A DNA stretch of 54,590 bases from Leifsonia sp. 71-9 (GCF_001898805.1 NZ_MKVJ01000010.1:40347-94936), one strand, 5' to 3'; positions 9,973 through 20,421 are shown, counted from the first letter of the stretch. Numbers and translations: made by a program. Notes: generated from the sequence alone by a model not told the origin.

Positions 9973-11784
9973 ATGGTTGAATCACGATCCACGTCCGACC
10001 CGGCTGTGACATACCCGTCACGGCTCGGACCGGCCGAGCGAGCAGCCGCGATCGCGGCGCTGAAGGAGACCGAGCTCGACATCCTCGTGGTCGGCGGCGG
10101 CATCGTCGGCACGGGCAGCGCGGTCGACGCGGTCACGCGAGGCCTCTCGGTCGGGCTGGTGGAGGCGCGCGACTTCGCCGCCGGGACCTCCAGCCGTTCC
10201 TCCAAGCTGGTGCACGGCGGCATCCGGTACCTCGAGCAGCTCGACTTCCGGCTGGTGCGGGAGGCGCTCATCGAGCGCGGCCTGCTGCTGCAGCGCGTCG
10301 CCCCGCACCTGGTGAAGCCCGTCCGCTTCCTCTACCCGCTGCACAAGCGCGTCTTCGAGCGTCTCTACATCGGCGCCGGGATGATGCTGTACGACATCTT
10401 CTCCTACACGGGCCTGCGCCCGCCGGGGGTCCCGCACCACCGCCACCTCAGCCGGCGGCAGGTGCTGAAGGCCATCCCGAGCATCGCCCCGAACGCCCTG
10501 GTCGGTGGCATCACCTACTACGACGCGCAGGTCGACGACGCCCGGTACGTGGCGAATCTCGCCCGCACGGCCGCGCACTACGGCGCGCACGTGGCGCCGC
10601 GCGTCCGCGTCGAGGGCTTCCTCAAGGTCGGCGAGCGGGTCGTCGGCGTGCAGGCGCGCGATCTGGAGACCGACGAGCGGTTCGAGATCCACGCCAAGCA
10701 GGTCGTCAACGCCACGGGCGTCTGGACCGACGACACGCAGTCGATGGTGGGGGAGCGCGGCCAGTTCAAGGTGCGCGCGTCCAAGGGCATCCACCTCGTC
10801 GTGCCGCGCGACCGCTTCCAGTCGAAGATGGGCCTGCTGCTGCGCACGGAGAAGAGCGTGCTCTTCGTCATCCCGTGGGGCCGGCACTGGCTGATCGGCA
10901 CGACCGACACCGATTGGCACCTCGACAAGGCGCACCCCGCCGCGACGGCCGCCGACATCGACTACCTGCTCGCGCACGTCAACGAAGTGCTCAACGTGCC
11001 GTTGTCGCGGGAGGACGTGGAAGGCGTCTACGCCGGTCTGCGCCCCCTGCTCGCGGGCGAGTCGGAGCAGACGTCGAAGCTCTCGCGCGAGCACCTGGTC
11101 GCGCACTCCGTGCCCGGCCTCGTCGTCATCGCCGGCGGCAAGTGGACGACCTACCGCATCATGGCCAAGGACGCCATCGACGCCGCGGTGGACGCCCTCG
11201 ACGGCAAGATCCCCGAGAGCACGACCGACGAGATCGCCCTGGTCGGCGCCGAGGGGTATCAGGCCGCGTGGAACCGCCGCGCGCGGATCGCCGCCGACAA
11301 CGACCTCCACATCGCCCGCGTCGAGCACTTCCTCAACCGCTACGGCACGATGACCGAGGACATCCTGGCGCTCGTCCGGCAGGACCGCTCCCTCGCCGAG
11401 CCGCTCCCGGGCGCGGACGACTACGTCGGCGCCGAGGTCGTCTACGCGGCCAGTCACGAGGGCGCCCTGCACCTGGAGGACGTGCTCGCCCGCCGCACGC
11501 GCATCTCGATCGAGGCGTGGGACCGCGGGGTCTCGGCCGCGCCGGTCGCCGCCTCCCTCATGGCCGGCGTGCTCGGCTGGGATGCGGCGCGCGAGGAGCG
11601 CGAGGTGCAGACCTACCTCAAGCGCGTCATCGCCGAGCGCGAGAGCCAGCTGCAGCCCGACGACCAGTCGGCCGACCGTGTGCGCCTGGAGGCGCCGGAC
11701 ATCGTCGACGTCGACAAGGCCGCAGCCGCGGCGAACGCGGCGGCGCCGACCACGAAGGCGGCGCCGCGGGCGGGGAAGAACTGA
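9973..11784 (+). CDS. glpD: Aerobic glycerol-3-phosphate dehydrogenase (FAD)
   Basis: 603 residues. Membrane-associated flavoenzyme oxidising sn-glycerol-3-phosphate to dihydroxyacetone phosphate and passing electrons to quinone. N-terminal FAD-binding VVGGGIVGTGSAVDAVTRG (glycines from residue 41), then ARDFAAGTSSRSSKLVHGG and RYLEQ, the GlpD hallmark; WLIGTTDTDWH and GLRPLLAG are further conserved blocks; the C-terminal accessory domain is complete and ends in an Ala-rich tail. Start at ATG 9973 after GAGGGAGGCAACG. The frame stays open far upstream but there it overlaps guaB3. Convergent with the HEAT-repeat gene, one base between stops. Confidence 0.96.
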   Translation: MVESRSTSDPAVTYPSRLGPAERAAAIAALKETELDILVVGGGIVGTGSAVDAVTRGLSVGLVEARDFAAGTSSRSSKLVHGGIRYLEQLDFRLVREALIERGLLLQRVAPHLVKPVRFLYPLHKRVFERLYIGAGMMLYDIFSYTGLRPPGVPHHRHLSRRQVLKAIPSIAPNALVGGITYYDAQVDDARYVANLARTAAHYGAHVAPRVRVEGFLKVGERVVGVQARDLETDERFEIHAKQVVNATGVWTDDTQSMVGERGQFKVRASKGIHLVVPRDRFQSKMGLLLRTEKSVLFVIPWGRHWLIGTTDTDWHLDKAHPAATAADIDYLLAHVNEVLNVPLSREDVEGVYAGLRPLLAGESEQTSKLSREHLVAHSVPGLVVIAGGKWTTYRIMAKDAIDAAVDALDGKIPESTTDEIALVGAEGYQAAWNRRARIAADNDLHIARVEHFLNRYGTMTEDILALVRQDRSLAEPLPGADDYVGAEVVYAASHEGALHLEDVLARRTRISIEAWDRGVSAAPVAASLMAGVLGWDAAREEREVQTYLKRVIAERESQLQPDDQSADRVRLEAPDIVDVDKAAAAANAAAPTTKAAPRAGKN

Positions 11785-11785
11785 G

Positions 11786-13129
11786 TCACCGCCGGTTCGA
11801 CCTCCCGTCGAACCGGTGGAGCACTCCTCCGATGCGGGTCATGAGCAGGATATTCGGCTTCGGCTCCGGCTCCGGCTCGTGGACGGGCGGGAGTCCGATG
11901 GCGGATCGCAGTGCGGATTCTCCCCGCTTGGTGAGCCCGTGCGTGTCCTGGGCGAGGTACGCGCGCGCTGCGTCGAGCTGGTCGGGGTCGAGCCGCAGAT
12001 AGGAGCGCGGGAGGTCCTGATCGACGAACGTGCGCAGGTCGTCGCGCGCCCGTTCGCCGAGGAGCGGGTCGGCTGTCAGCGCGAGGTCGGCGAGGAGTCG
12101 CGTCTCCCGATCCCGCGCGACCAGCAGCCGAAGGGCAGCGCGGCGTGTGGGGGCGGGCTGGGCTGCGTCGAGAAGGGCCTGCAGATCGTGGAGTGCGAGG
12201 TCTCGCGCCGACGGCAGGAGCAGCCGCGCGGCGCACGATACGACGCCCGGCGCGGGGTCGGTCAGGAAGGGCATCAGCGTGCCGGTGCCGGCGGCGCCCA
12301 GGGCGCTGAGGCAGCGGAGGGCGGCGGATCGGACGCGCGGAGTCGGGTGTTCGAGAAGAGGGCGGGCGAAGGACGCGTCGTCGGGCGAGCCGGTCTCGCC
12401 GAGGCCTATGAGCGCCACCGGGAGCGCCACTCCCGTCGTGAGTGCCCGGCGATAGTGCGGCGCCGGCGACTCTCCCGCCTTCTGCAGCGCTGCCCGTGCC
12501 GCGCTCCGTACCCGGCTCGTCTTGTCCAGCAGCCCGACCCGGGCGGGGTCGAGATCGCAGGCGTCCGCGAGAACGGCGATCGCGTGTGCGCGCAGCCCGG
12601 CCGCGCGGCTGCGGAGGAACCGCCGGACATCGCCCTCCGCGGCCGGGCGGCCGAAGACGGTGACGGCGGCACGGTCCCGGATGCGAGTGTCCGGATCGCG
12701 CTCGGCCAGGGCGACGAGGGTATCCGTGCTCACCCGTCCGCTCGCGGCGACGAGGTCGAGGGCCACTCGGCGGACGGAGACCTGCTCGCTCGCCAAGGCG
12801 CGACGCAGGGCGGTGTCGTCGAGCTGCGCCAGCAGGATCATCGTGCGATCGACGAGCCAGGCGCCCTGTTCCCGCCGGGACAAGGCCAGGGCGGCGGGGG
12901 CGGCGAGCAGCACGGCCTCGGGATCGCGATCGAAGCGGCGTCGGAGGTCCTCCCGGGCGAGACGCCTGACCCCGGGCACCCAGTCCGCCGCCCGGACCGC
13001 GAGCGCAGGCACCGCGATGTCGTCCGGCATCGCGGTCAGCTGCCGCACCGCCGCCTCCCGGATGTAGCCGGAAGCCGACTGCGCAGCGTTCAGCACCTGC
13101 GCGGCGGCACGTTCAGCGGCTTCGGACAT
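11786..13129 (-). CDS. HEAT-repeat protein
   Basis: 447 residues made almost wholly of ~30-residue alpha-helical HEAT-like units with Ala/Arg-rich helices (for example VRRLAREDLRRRFDRDP, VRRVALDLVAASGRV, RVRSAALRCLSALG). No signal peptide or enzymatic motif. Such solenoids are protein-interaction scaffolds; the partner is unknown. The C-terminus has a short proline/acidic stretch (EPEPEPKP) then LLMTRIGGVLHRFDG, a non-repeat tail. Start ATG at 13129; a GTG six codons upstream is an alternative. The frame is open further upstream but runs antisense to the next gene. Confidence 0.75.
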   Translation of the reverse strand: MSEAAERAAAQVLNAAQSASGYIREAAVRQLTAMPDDIAVPALAVRAADWVPGVRRLAREDLRRRFDRDPEAVLLAAPAALALSRREQGAWLVDRTMILLAQLDDTALRRALASEQVSVRRVALDLVAASGRVSTDTLVALAERDPDTRIRDRAAVTVFGRPAAEGDVRRFLRSRAAGLRAHAIAVLADACDLDPARVGLLDKTSRVRSAARAALQKAGESPAPHYRRALTTGVALPVALIGLGETGSPDDASFARPLLEHPTPRVRSAALRCLSALGAAGTGTLMPFLTDPAPGVVSCAARLLLPSARDLALHDLQALLDAAQPAPTRRAALRLLVARDRETRLLADLALTADPLLGERARDDLRTFVDQDLPRSYLRLDPDQLDAARAYLAQDTHGLTKRGESALRSAIGLPPVHEPEPEPKPNILLMTRIGGVLHRFDGRSNRR

Positions 13130-13181
13130 AGCCGACCAGTATGACACCCGCTGACCGCATCGGATCCCCCACGGGCGCGAC

Positions 13182-13991
13182 CTACGGCCGGGCGAGCACA
13201 GCGGCCAACCCCTCGAGCAGTTGGGCCCAGCCCGGCTCGAGCCCGGCGACGGCGGAAGCGGCTCCTTCTTCGACGGCGGAGACGTCGATGTCGAGCGTGA
13301 CCCGCGTGGCCGCGCTGTCGCCCGGAACCGACGTGAATTCCACCGTGTGCACGGCCCGGAACAGCGGCGCGCCCGCGGCGCCGACGGGTGCGAGCTCGTA
13401 GACGAGCCGGGTGGCGGGGGAGGCCTCGACGACGCGTCCGATCGACGTGTACTCCGCCCCGTCGCCCTCCCGCAGCACGAGCCGCACCGGTGCGTCCGCG
13501 GTCGGTGCGATCTCGCACGCCGCGACCGTGAAGTGGCGGGGCGCCCACCACTGCGCGGCGAGGGCGGGGTCGGTCCACGCCGCCCAGACATCCGCGGGCG
13601 CGGCGGGGAGGAGGCGCTCCAGCCGGACCGCACGGCTTCCGCTCGCGTCGCCGCGTCCCGCCTCCTCCGTGATCGCCTGCTCGTAGGCGGCGAGGGTGTC
13701 GTCGTCGGTCGCGGTGTCCGCCGTCTCCGCGGCGAGCGTCTGCAGCCGGTCGGCGAGCCGGGCGAGCGCAGCCCGGTCGAGGCTCGCGACGCGGCGGCGG
13801 CCGAGCCGGTGGATGCGCACGATTCCGGCGGCCTCGAGCGCCTGGAGGTGCTTGGTCGTCTGGGGCTGGAGGGCGCCCAGACTCTCCGCGACCTCTCCGA
13901 CCGTCCGCGGCGCCTCCGCGAGCAGCAGGACGATGCGATAGCGCGTGGGCTCGCCGATGGCCGCGAGGGCCTGCTGCGCGTCCATCGTCAT
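13182..13991 (-). CDS. ArsR-type HTH fused to SRPBCC (AHSA1) domain, regulator
   Basis: 269 residues. Residues ~1-85 are an ArsR-type winged helix (LAAIGEPTRYRIVLLLAEAP, then VGEVAESLGALQPQTTKHLQ as the recognition helix region, and the wing GRRRVASLD). Residues ~120-265 form an AHSA1-like SRPBCC ligand-binding fold (AVRLERLLPAAPADVWAAWT, then WWAPRHFTV). The metal-site cysteines of metal sensors are absent, so a small hydrophobic ligand is more likely. It is divergent from a second SRPBCC gene, with a perfect 16-base palindrome between them, which suggests autoregulation. Start ATG 13991, with ATG 13985 as alternative. Confidence 0.88.
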   Translation of the reverse strand: MTMDAQQALAAIGEPTRYRIVLLLAEAPRTVGEVAESLGALQPQTTKHLQALEAAGIVRIHRLGRRRVASLDRAALARLADRLQTLAAETADTATDDDTLAAYEQAITEEAGRGDASGSRAVRLERLLPAAPADVWAAWTDPALAAQWWAPRHFTVAACEIAPTADAPVRLVLREGDGAEYTSIGRVVEASPATRLVYELAPVGAAGAPLFRAVHTVEFTSVPGDSAATRVTLDIDVSAVEEGAASAVAGLEPGWAQLLEGLAAVLARP

Positions 13992-14007
13992 GCCTCCAGA
14001 CTAGTGG

Positions 14008-14037
14008 TTGACACATTCGTCTAGACGAATATATCGT
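14008..14037 (+). promoter_or_regulatory. Promoter with palindromic operator (ATTCGTCTAGACGAAT)
   Basis: TTGACA (14008-14013) is followed by the perfect palindrome ATTCGTCTAGACGAAT (14015-14030), which fills the spacer. A -10 candidate is TATATC (14030-14035, 16-base spacer) or TATCGT (14032-14037, 18-base spacer). The palindrome sits in the spacer of the forward promoter and 24 bases upstream of the divergent ArsR-SRPBCC start, so a bound repressor could shut both. Confidence 0.72.
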
Positions 14038-14082
14038 GTGGTCATCTGCACCGCCAGGTGCGCCATCGAGGAGGAGACGATC

Positions 14083-14544
14083 GTGGAGACCATCGAACGG
14101 ACCATCAGCGCCGATCCGACCCGGGTCTGGGAACTCTGGACCACCGCCGAGGGGATCTCCTCCTGGTGGGCCCCCGAGGGTTTCCGGACGGACGTCACGC
14201 AGCTCGACCTCCGCCCCGGTGGCGACCTCGTCTACACGATGACCGCCGTCGCTCCCGACCAGATCGCCTTCATGCAGCAGTACGGGATGCCGCTGTCGAC
14301 CGAGTCCCGCAAGGTGTTCACCGAGCTTGACGGGCCGCGGCGCATCGCCTACCGGTCGCTCGTCGACTTCGTGCCCGACCACGGTCCGTACGAGCAGCTC
14401 ACGGTCGTCGACCTCGAACCGGTCGACGGAGGCACCCGCGTGATCATGCGGGTGGAGCCGATGCACGACGCCGTCTGGACGGAGCGGCTGCTCGCCGGGC
14501 GCGCCAACGAACTGGACAACCTGGAGGCCCTCGTCACCCGCTGA
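14083..14544 (+). CDS. SRPBCC (AHSA1/Aha1-like) domain protein
   Basis: 153 residues, single SRPBCC fold: ETIERTISADPTRVWELWTT, then ISSWWAPEGFRT, a pattern closely parallel to the SRPBCC half of its divergent neighbour. It probably binds a hydrophobic ligand; the function is unknown. Start GTG 14083, placed 8 bases after an AGGAGGAG ribosome site; the frame also opens at 14008 but that start would overlap the promoter and operator. Likely controlled by the divergent ArsR fusion. Confidence 0.85.
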   Translation: METIERTISADPTRVWELWTTAEGISSWWAPEGFRTDVTQLDLRPGGDLVYTMTAVAPDQIAFMQQYGMPLSTESRKVFTELDGPRRIAYRSLVDFVPDHGPYEQLTVVDLEPVDGGTRVIMRVEPMHDAVWTERLLAGRANELDNLEALVTR

Positions 14545-14633
14545 TCGGGCGTTCGCTCTCCGCGACCGCGGGCCGGCGGCCGGACGGCCTCGGGTAGGCT
14601 TGAAGCATCGCCTCAAGCGGATGGAGACGGACG

Positions 14634-15164
14634 ATGGTAGACGTTCGACGGGTCAAACTACCCGGGGTCGGGGTGCTCCACACCTTCGTGACGGACGACG
14701 GCGGCAAGGTCGGCGTCATCGCACACCGCTCGGGCCACAGCGACCTGATCACGTTCTCCGACGACGAGGACGGCGCGGACGTCACCAAGGTGTCCCTCCG
14801 CCTCAACGAGGACGAGGCGCACACGCTCGCCGAGCTCCTCGGCGGCACCCAGATCACCGAGTCGCTGACCGCGCTCGACCAGATCCCGGGCCTCAGCATC
14901 GACTGGTTCACGGTCGACTACGACGACCACATCGCGGGCCAGCAGCTCGGGGCGCCCGCCGACCGCGGCTTCGCCGGCCTCACCGTCGTCGCCGTCGTGC
15001 GCGGGGACTCCGCCAACCCGGCTCCCGCGCCCGACTTCAAGGTCTTCCCCGGCGACACCCTCGTCGTCGCGGGGACTCCCGAGAAGGTGGCGAAGGCGTT
15101 CGCGTTCTTCCGCGCCGGGGAGATGCCCGTCCGTGTGACCGCCGACGCTCCGCCGGGAGGCTGA
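14634..15164 (+). CDS. Cation:proton antiporter regulatory subunit (KhtT-like, RCK_C domain)
   Basis: 176 residues. N-terminal part VKLPGVGVLHTFVTDDGGKVG resembles the KhtT N-domain; the C-terminal ~75 residues (GFAGLTVVAVVRGDS, then FKVFPGDTLVVAGTPEKV) are an RCK_C/TrkA_C ligand-binding domain. In Bacillus, KhtT gates the membrane antiporter KhtU. Here the antiporter follows after 4 bases, matching that arrangement. A TAGGCT element lies at 14595-14600. Start ATG 14634. Confidence 0.88.
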   Translation: MVDVRRVKLPGVGVLHTFVTDDGGKVGVIAHRSGHSDLITFSDDEDGADVTKVSLRLNEDEAHTLAELLGGTQITESLTALDQIPGLSIDWFTVDYDDHIAGQQLGAPADRGFAGLTVVAVVRGDSANPAPAPDFKVFPGDTLVVAGTPEKVAKAFAFFRAGEMPVRVTADAPPGG

Positions 15165-15168
15165 TCCG

Positions 15169-16554
15169 ATGCATCTCGGCGAAGACCTGATCGTTCTCGG
15201 CCTCCTCCTGCTCGTCGCGTACGTGCTGGGCCGACTCGGCAAGCTGGTGGGTCTCCCCGCGATACCCATCTACATGATCGTCGGGCTGCTGGCCAGCCCG
15301 CATACCGGATGGTTCCCCCTCGACTTCGAGAGCCATTACATCGAGCTCATCGCCGTCTTCGGGCTCATCCTGCTGCTGTTCAATCTGGGGCTGGAGTTCG
15401 ACCAGGACGAGTTCTTCGGCAACTTCGGCAAGCTCATCATCTCCGGCGGCTCGTACATCCTCATCAACATGGGCGTCGGGCTCGCGTTCGGCTTCTGGGT
15501 CGGCTGGGGCACCCGCGAGGCCCTGATCATCGCCGGCATCACGGCCACGTCGTCGTCGGCGATCGTGACCAAGCTGCTGATCGAGCTGCGGCGACTGCCC
15601 AACACCGAGACTCCGATGATCCTCGGCGTGACCGTCGTCGAGGACATCTTCATCGCGATCTACCTCGCGATCGTCTCCGTGGTGCTGAGCGGCGAGACGG
15701 ACTTCTGGCCGGTGGTCGCCAAGCTCGCGATCGCCTTCACGTTCCTCGTGGTGATGTTCACGCTCGCCCGCTGGGGCGGGAAGTTCGTCTCCCGGCTGTT
15801 CCGGACCAAGGACGACGAGCTCTTCACCATCCTGTTCTTCGGCCTCGCGGTCCTCTTCGCGGGCGTCGGCGAGATTCTCGGCGTGACCGACGCGATCGGC
15901 GCGTTCCTGATCGGTCTGGTGCTCGGCGCCACGAAGTACCGCAACAAGATCGAGCACATCGCGATCCCGCTGCGGGACGTCTTCGCCGCCTTCTTCTTCC
16001 TGAACTTCGGCCTCGAACTCGATCCGGCCAAGTTCCCGTCCGTACTCGGCCCCGTGCTGATCGCGGTCGCGATGACCATCGTGCTCAACATCCTCGCGGG
16101 CCAGTTCGTCGCCCGCATCAACGGGATGGGCGCCCAGGCGGGCATCAACACGACGGTCATCCTCCAGAACCGCGGCGAGTTCGCCCTGATCCTCGCGACC
16201 CTCTCCCTCAGTGCGGGGCTCGACGAGCGCATCCAGCCCTTCGCCGGGCTCTACGTGCTGATCATGGCCATCCTCGGCCCGATCCTCGCAGCGAACTCCG
16301 AGCGGATCGGTGCGATGATCCTACGGACCGGGAAGAAGTCGAAGCGACGCGACCGGAAGAAGAAGCGCGATCCCATGCTCGACGAGGAGATCGCACTCGT
16401 GGAGGCGGCCACGGCCGACCTCGACTCCGACTCCCGCCGCGACGACACGAGCGCCGACCGCACGCGCACGTCGATCGACCGGGTCGTCGAGCAGGCCATG
16501 CAGCAGCAGGCCATGGGACAAGAAGACATCAGCGGCGACCGAAAGCGGGACTGA
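15169..16554 (+). CDS. Cation:proton antiporter (CPA2 family, KhtU/KefB-like)
   Basis: 461 residues; about 12 hydrophobic segments to residue ~385, then a charged tail (KKSKRRDRKKKRDPML and an acidic/Arg-rich end) lacking the Rossmann TrkA_N domain of KefB/KefC. Family motifs: LLLFNLGLEF, ITATSSSAIVTKLL, TDAIGAFLIGLVLGA and ILQNRGEFALILATL. Expected to exchange K+ (or Na+) for protons across the plasma membrane, gated by the preceding RCK_C protein. SURF1 follows. Confidence 0.92.
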   Translation: MHLGEDLIVLGLLLLVAYVLGRLGKLVGLPAIPIYMIVGLLASPHTGWFPLDFESHYIELIAVFGLILLLFNLGLEFDQDEFFGNFGKLIISGGSYILINMGVGLAFGFWVGWGTREALIIAGITATSSSAIVTKLLIELRRLPNTETPMILGVTVVEDIFIAIYLAIVSVVLSGETDFWPVVAKLAIAFTFLVVMFTLARWGGKFVSRLFRTKDDELFTILFFGLAVLFAGVGEILGVTDAIGAFLIGLVLGATKYRNKIEHIAIPLRDVFAAFFFLNFGLELDPAKFPSVLGPVLIAVAMTIVLNILAGQFVARINGMGAQAGINTTVILQNRGEFALILATLSLSAGLDERIQPFAGLYVLIMAILGPILAANSERIGAMILRTGKKSKRRDRKKKRDPMLDEEIALVEAATADLDSDSRRDDTSADRTRTSIDRVVEQAMQQQAMGQEDISGDRKRD

Positions 16555-16611
16555 CCCATAGACACGACCCCCGGCCGCCCGTCGACGACGGGCGAGACCA
16601 CGCTGTTCCAG

Positions 16612-17427
16612 ATGATGCTCCGACCGCGCTGGATCGGAGCGCTCATCTTCGCGCTCGCCCTGGCGGCGGCCTTCGCCGCGCTCGGTCAGTGGCAGCTGGA
16701 GCGCGCGCTCGAATCGGGCAAGGCGGTCGAGGCGCCGAGCGAGACGGTGCTCCCGCTCGCTCAGATCGCCAAGCCGGGCGGACCCATCACGGACAAGGCG
16801 GTGGGACAGCTCGTGGAGTTCACCGGCACGTACGTCCCCGGCGACTACCAGCTCCTCGACGGCCGGCTCAACGAGGGCAAGAGCGGCTGGTGGGTCATCG
16901 GCCACGTCAACCTCACGGAGCAGGACGGCACCGAGGTGGCGATGGCCGTCGCGCGCGGCTGGGCGCCCGACAAGGCCACCGCCGAGTCCGCCCGGGCGCG
17001 TCTGGCCGCCGAGCCCGAGGCCCCCGTGCGGATCGTCGGCCGCATCCTCCCGGACGAGCAGCCCGAGGTCCCGCAGGACAAGAGCGACCCGACGCAGATG
17101 CAGACCGTCGGCATCGGCGCCCTCTACAACCTGTGGACCGGCGTCGACGGGATGGACGTCTACTCGGCGTACGTCGTGCAGCGCGGCGGGGTCGACGGCC
17201 TCGACGCCATCTACTCGCCACCGCCGATCGCGCAGACCGAGCTCAACTGGCTCAACATCTTCTACGCCGCCGAATGGGTCGTCTTCGCGGGCTTCGCGAT
17301 CTTCCTCTGGTACCGGCTCGTGAAGGACGCCAAGGAGCGCGAGGACGAGCTCCGCGCGCTCGCCGAGGAGGAGGCCGCCGCCTCCCCGGAGGCCGGGTCG
17401 TCGGCCGTCGCGGGCAAAGTAGAATAG
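16612..17427 (+). CDS. SURF1 family protein (cytochrome c oxidase assembly)
   Basis: 271 residues from ATG 16612. SURF1 helps assemble the haem a/CuB centre of aa3-type oxidase. One membrane segment near residues 8-27 ending in the family signature LGQWQLERA, a soluble extracytoplasmic domain (EFTGTYVPGDYQLLDGR, GWWVIGHVNL), and a second membrane segment near 220-240 (FYAAEWVVFAGFAIFLWYRL). No ribosome site precedes ATG 16612. In frame, an ATA at 16558, 3 bases after the antiporter stop, would add 18 residues; see findings. DUF3817 follows after 4 bases. Confidence 0.88.
   Translation: MMLRPRWIGALIFALALAAAFAALGQWQLERALESGKAVEAPSETVLPLAQIAKPGGPITDKAVGQLVEFTGTYVPGDYQLLDGRLNEGKSGWWVIGHVNLTEQDGTEVAMAVARGWAPDKATAESARARLAAEPEAPVRIVGRILPDEQPEVPQDKSDPTQMQTVGIGALYNLWTGVDGMDVYSAYVVQRGGVDGLDAIYSPPPIAQTELNWLNIFYAAEWVVFAGFAIFLWYRLVKDAKEREDELRALAEEEAAASPEAGSSAVAGKVE
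17420..17425 (+). promoter_or_regulatory. -10 element of a probably leaderless DUF3817 transcript
   Basis: TAGAAT at the very end of the SURF1 gene, 6 bases before the DUF3817 ATG. It could give guaA and DUF3817 a promoter separate from the antiporter-SURF1 genes. Confidence 0.5.
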
Positions 17428-17431
17428 CCCC

Positions 17432-17876
17432 ATGCCCCTCGCTCCCAAACTCGAAGACTTCCCGAAGATCCGGGGGGCCCTGCGGTTCTACCAGGTGTTC
17501 GCGTACGTCACGGGCATCATGCTGCTGCTGCTCTGCGCCGAGATGATCGTCAAGTACGGCATGGGCTACGAGCTCTTCGCCTTCAGCAACTACGGCGTGC
17601 TCACCTTCGTCCCGGTGAAGACGGCCGTCGCGCCGACCGGCGTCGACCTGAGCACCGGCATCCTCATCGCGCACGGCTGGCTGTACGTGGTGTATCTCTT
17701 CTCCGACTTCCGCCTGTGGAGTCTGATGCGCTGGTCCTTCACGAAGTTCGTCATGATCGCCCTCGGTGGCGTCGTGCCGTTCCTCTCGTTCTTCGTGGAG
17801 GCCCGCATCACCAAGCAGGTCAAGACCTATCTGGCCGGCCGCGAGGCCGAGGCCGCGAACCTCGTGGAGGCGACAA

Positions 17877-17881
<5 letters not shown>
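17432..17881 (+). CDS. DUF3817 domain membrane protein
   Basis: 149 residues with about three to four hydrophobic segments ([51 protein letters not shown]). DUF3817 is a small actinobacterial membrane family of unknown function, often found next to guaA. The stop TAG overlaps by one base the proposed ATT start of guaA, and the last codons of this gene contain guaA's ribosome site. Confidence 0.88.
17866..17879 (+). promoter_or_regulatory. guaA: Shine-Dalgarno and non-canonical ATT start of guaA
   Basis: GGAGG at 17866-17870, 6 bases, then ATT at 17877-17879 overlapping the TAG stop of the upstream gene. No ATG, GTG or TTG occurs in the guaA frame between 17766 and the conserved amidotransferase N-terminus, so this spacing is what identifies ATT as the start. 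Confidence 0.7.
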
Positions 17882-19505
<1,624 letters not shown>

Positions 19506-19519
19506 TCCCCACCACGTGA

Positions 19520-19555
19520 GAAGAGCCCGGGATGCGAACGCATCCCGGGCTCTTC
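19520..19555. terminator. Bidirectional hairpin terminator between guaA and the BI-1 gene
   Basis: A 17-bp perfect stem (19520-19536 with 19539-19555, left arm starting GAAGAGCCCGGGATGCG) with a 2-base loop lies between convergent genes, so it can serve both strands. Confidence 0.88.
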
Positions 19556-19573
19556 CCGTTGGTCGGGGTGGCG

Positions 19574-20371
19574 CTAGTTGCGCGACGACAGCGCGAAGAT
19601 GCGCAGCAGCTCCAGGTACAGCCACACGACGGTGACCATGATGCCGAAGGTGCCCGCCCAGCCGTAGGCCCGCGGTGCGCGGTTCTTCACGCCCTGCTGG
19701 ATCGCGTCGAAGTCGAGCACGAGCGAGTAGGCGCACATGATGACGACCAGGACGCCGATCACGAGACCGAGCGGAATGCCGAAGATCTGGAAGGAGCCGC
19801 GCAGACCCCACGGGTCGTCGACCGCGCCGGTCATCATCAGGACGAGGTTGACGACCGAGAAGAGCAGGTAGCCGACCATCGCGATCAGGAAGACCTTGGT
19901 GGCCTTGGCCGACGCGCGGATCTTGCCGCTGGCGAAGAGCGCGAGCGTGACTCCGACGACGACGATCGTTCCGATGACCGCCTGGATGACGACACCGTCG
20001 GCGAACGCCTCGTAGAACGCGGAGATCCCGCCGATGAAGACGCCCTCGGCGGCCGCGTAGGCCAGCGTGAGTCCTGCGGACGGGAGCTTCTTGCGGTTGC
20101 GGAAGATGTTGACGAACGCGAGCACCAGGCCCGCGATGCCGCCGACGATCCAGAGGAACGGGACGACCCATCCCACCACGGCGAAGGCGACGAGGACGCC
20201 GAAGCCGATCGCGGTCTTGCGGATGGTGTCCTCGACGGTCATGCGGTCGGTGTCGACCGAGGTCGCGGACGGAGACTCGTACATCTCCTGCAGGCTCTCG
20301 GCGCTCAGGTTCGCCTTGCTTCCGTTCTGGAAGGCGGGGCTCTGAGAGAAGGCCGGGTTGGACGTTGCCAT
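19574..20371 (-). CDS. Bax inhibitor-1/YccA family membrane protein
   Basis: 265 residues; ~65 hydrophilic N-terminal residues, then seven hydrophobic segments (GFGVLVAFAVVGWVVPFLWIV onward) with LTLAYAAAEGVFIGGISAFYE, characteristic of the bacterial YccA/BI-1 (TMBIM) group, and a C-terminus ending in LYLELLRIFALSSRN. Related proteins form pH-sensitive Ca2+ leak channels (BsYetJ). Start ATG 20371. Convergent with guaA, shares its terminator. Confidence 0.92.
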   Translation of the reverse strand: MATSNPAFSQSPAFQNGSKANLSAESLQEMYESPSATSVDTDRMTVEDTIRKTAIGFGVLVAFAVVGWVVPFLWIVGGIAGLVLAFVNIFRNRKKLPSAGLTLAYAAAEGVFIGGISAFYEAFADGVVIQAVIGTIVVVGVTLALFASGKIRASAKATKVFLIAMVGYLLFSVVNLVLMMTGAVDDPWGLRGSFQIFGIPLGLVIGVLVVIMCAYSLVLDFDAIQQGVKNRAPRAYGWAGTFGIMVTVVWLYLELLRIFALSSRN

Positions 20372-20421
20372 GGGTTCCTCGCTTGATCGGGGACTGCGGC
20401 GAAGATCGCCGTCCCTCCAAT

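Noticed and set aside
13130-13633. N-terminal extension of the HEAT-repeat gene to 13633
   Set aside because: That part is antisense to the ArsR-SRPBCC gene and reads as Arg/Ser/Pro-rich noise. The repeat protein starts naturally at 13129.
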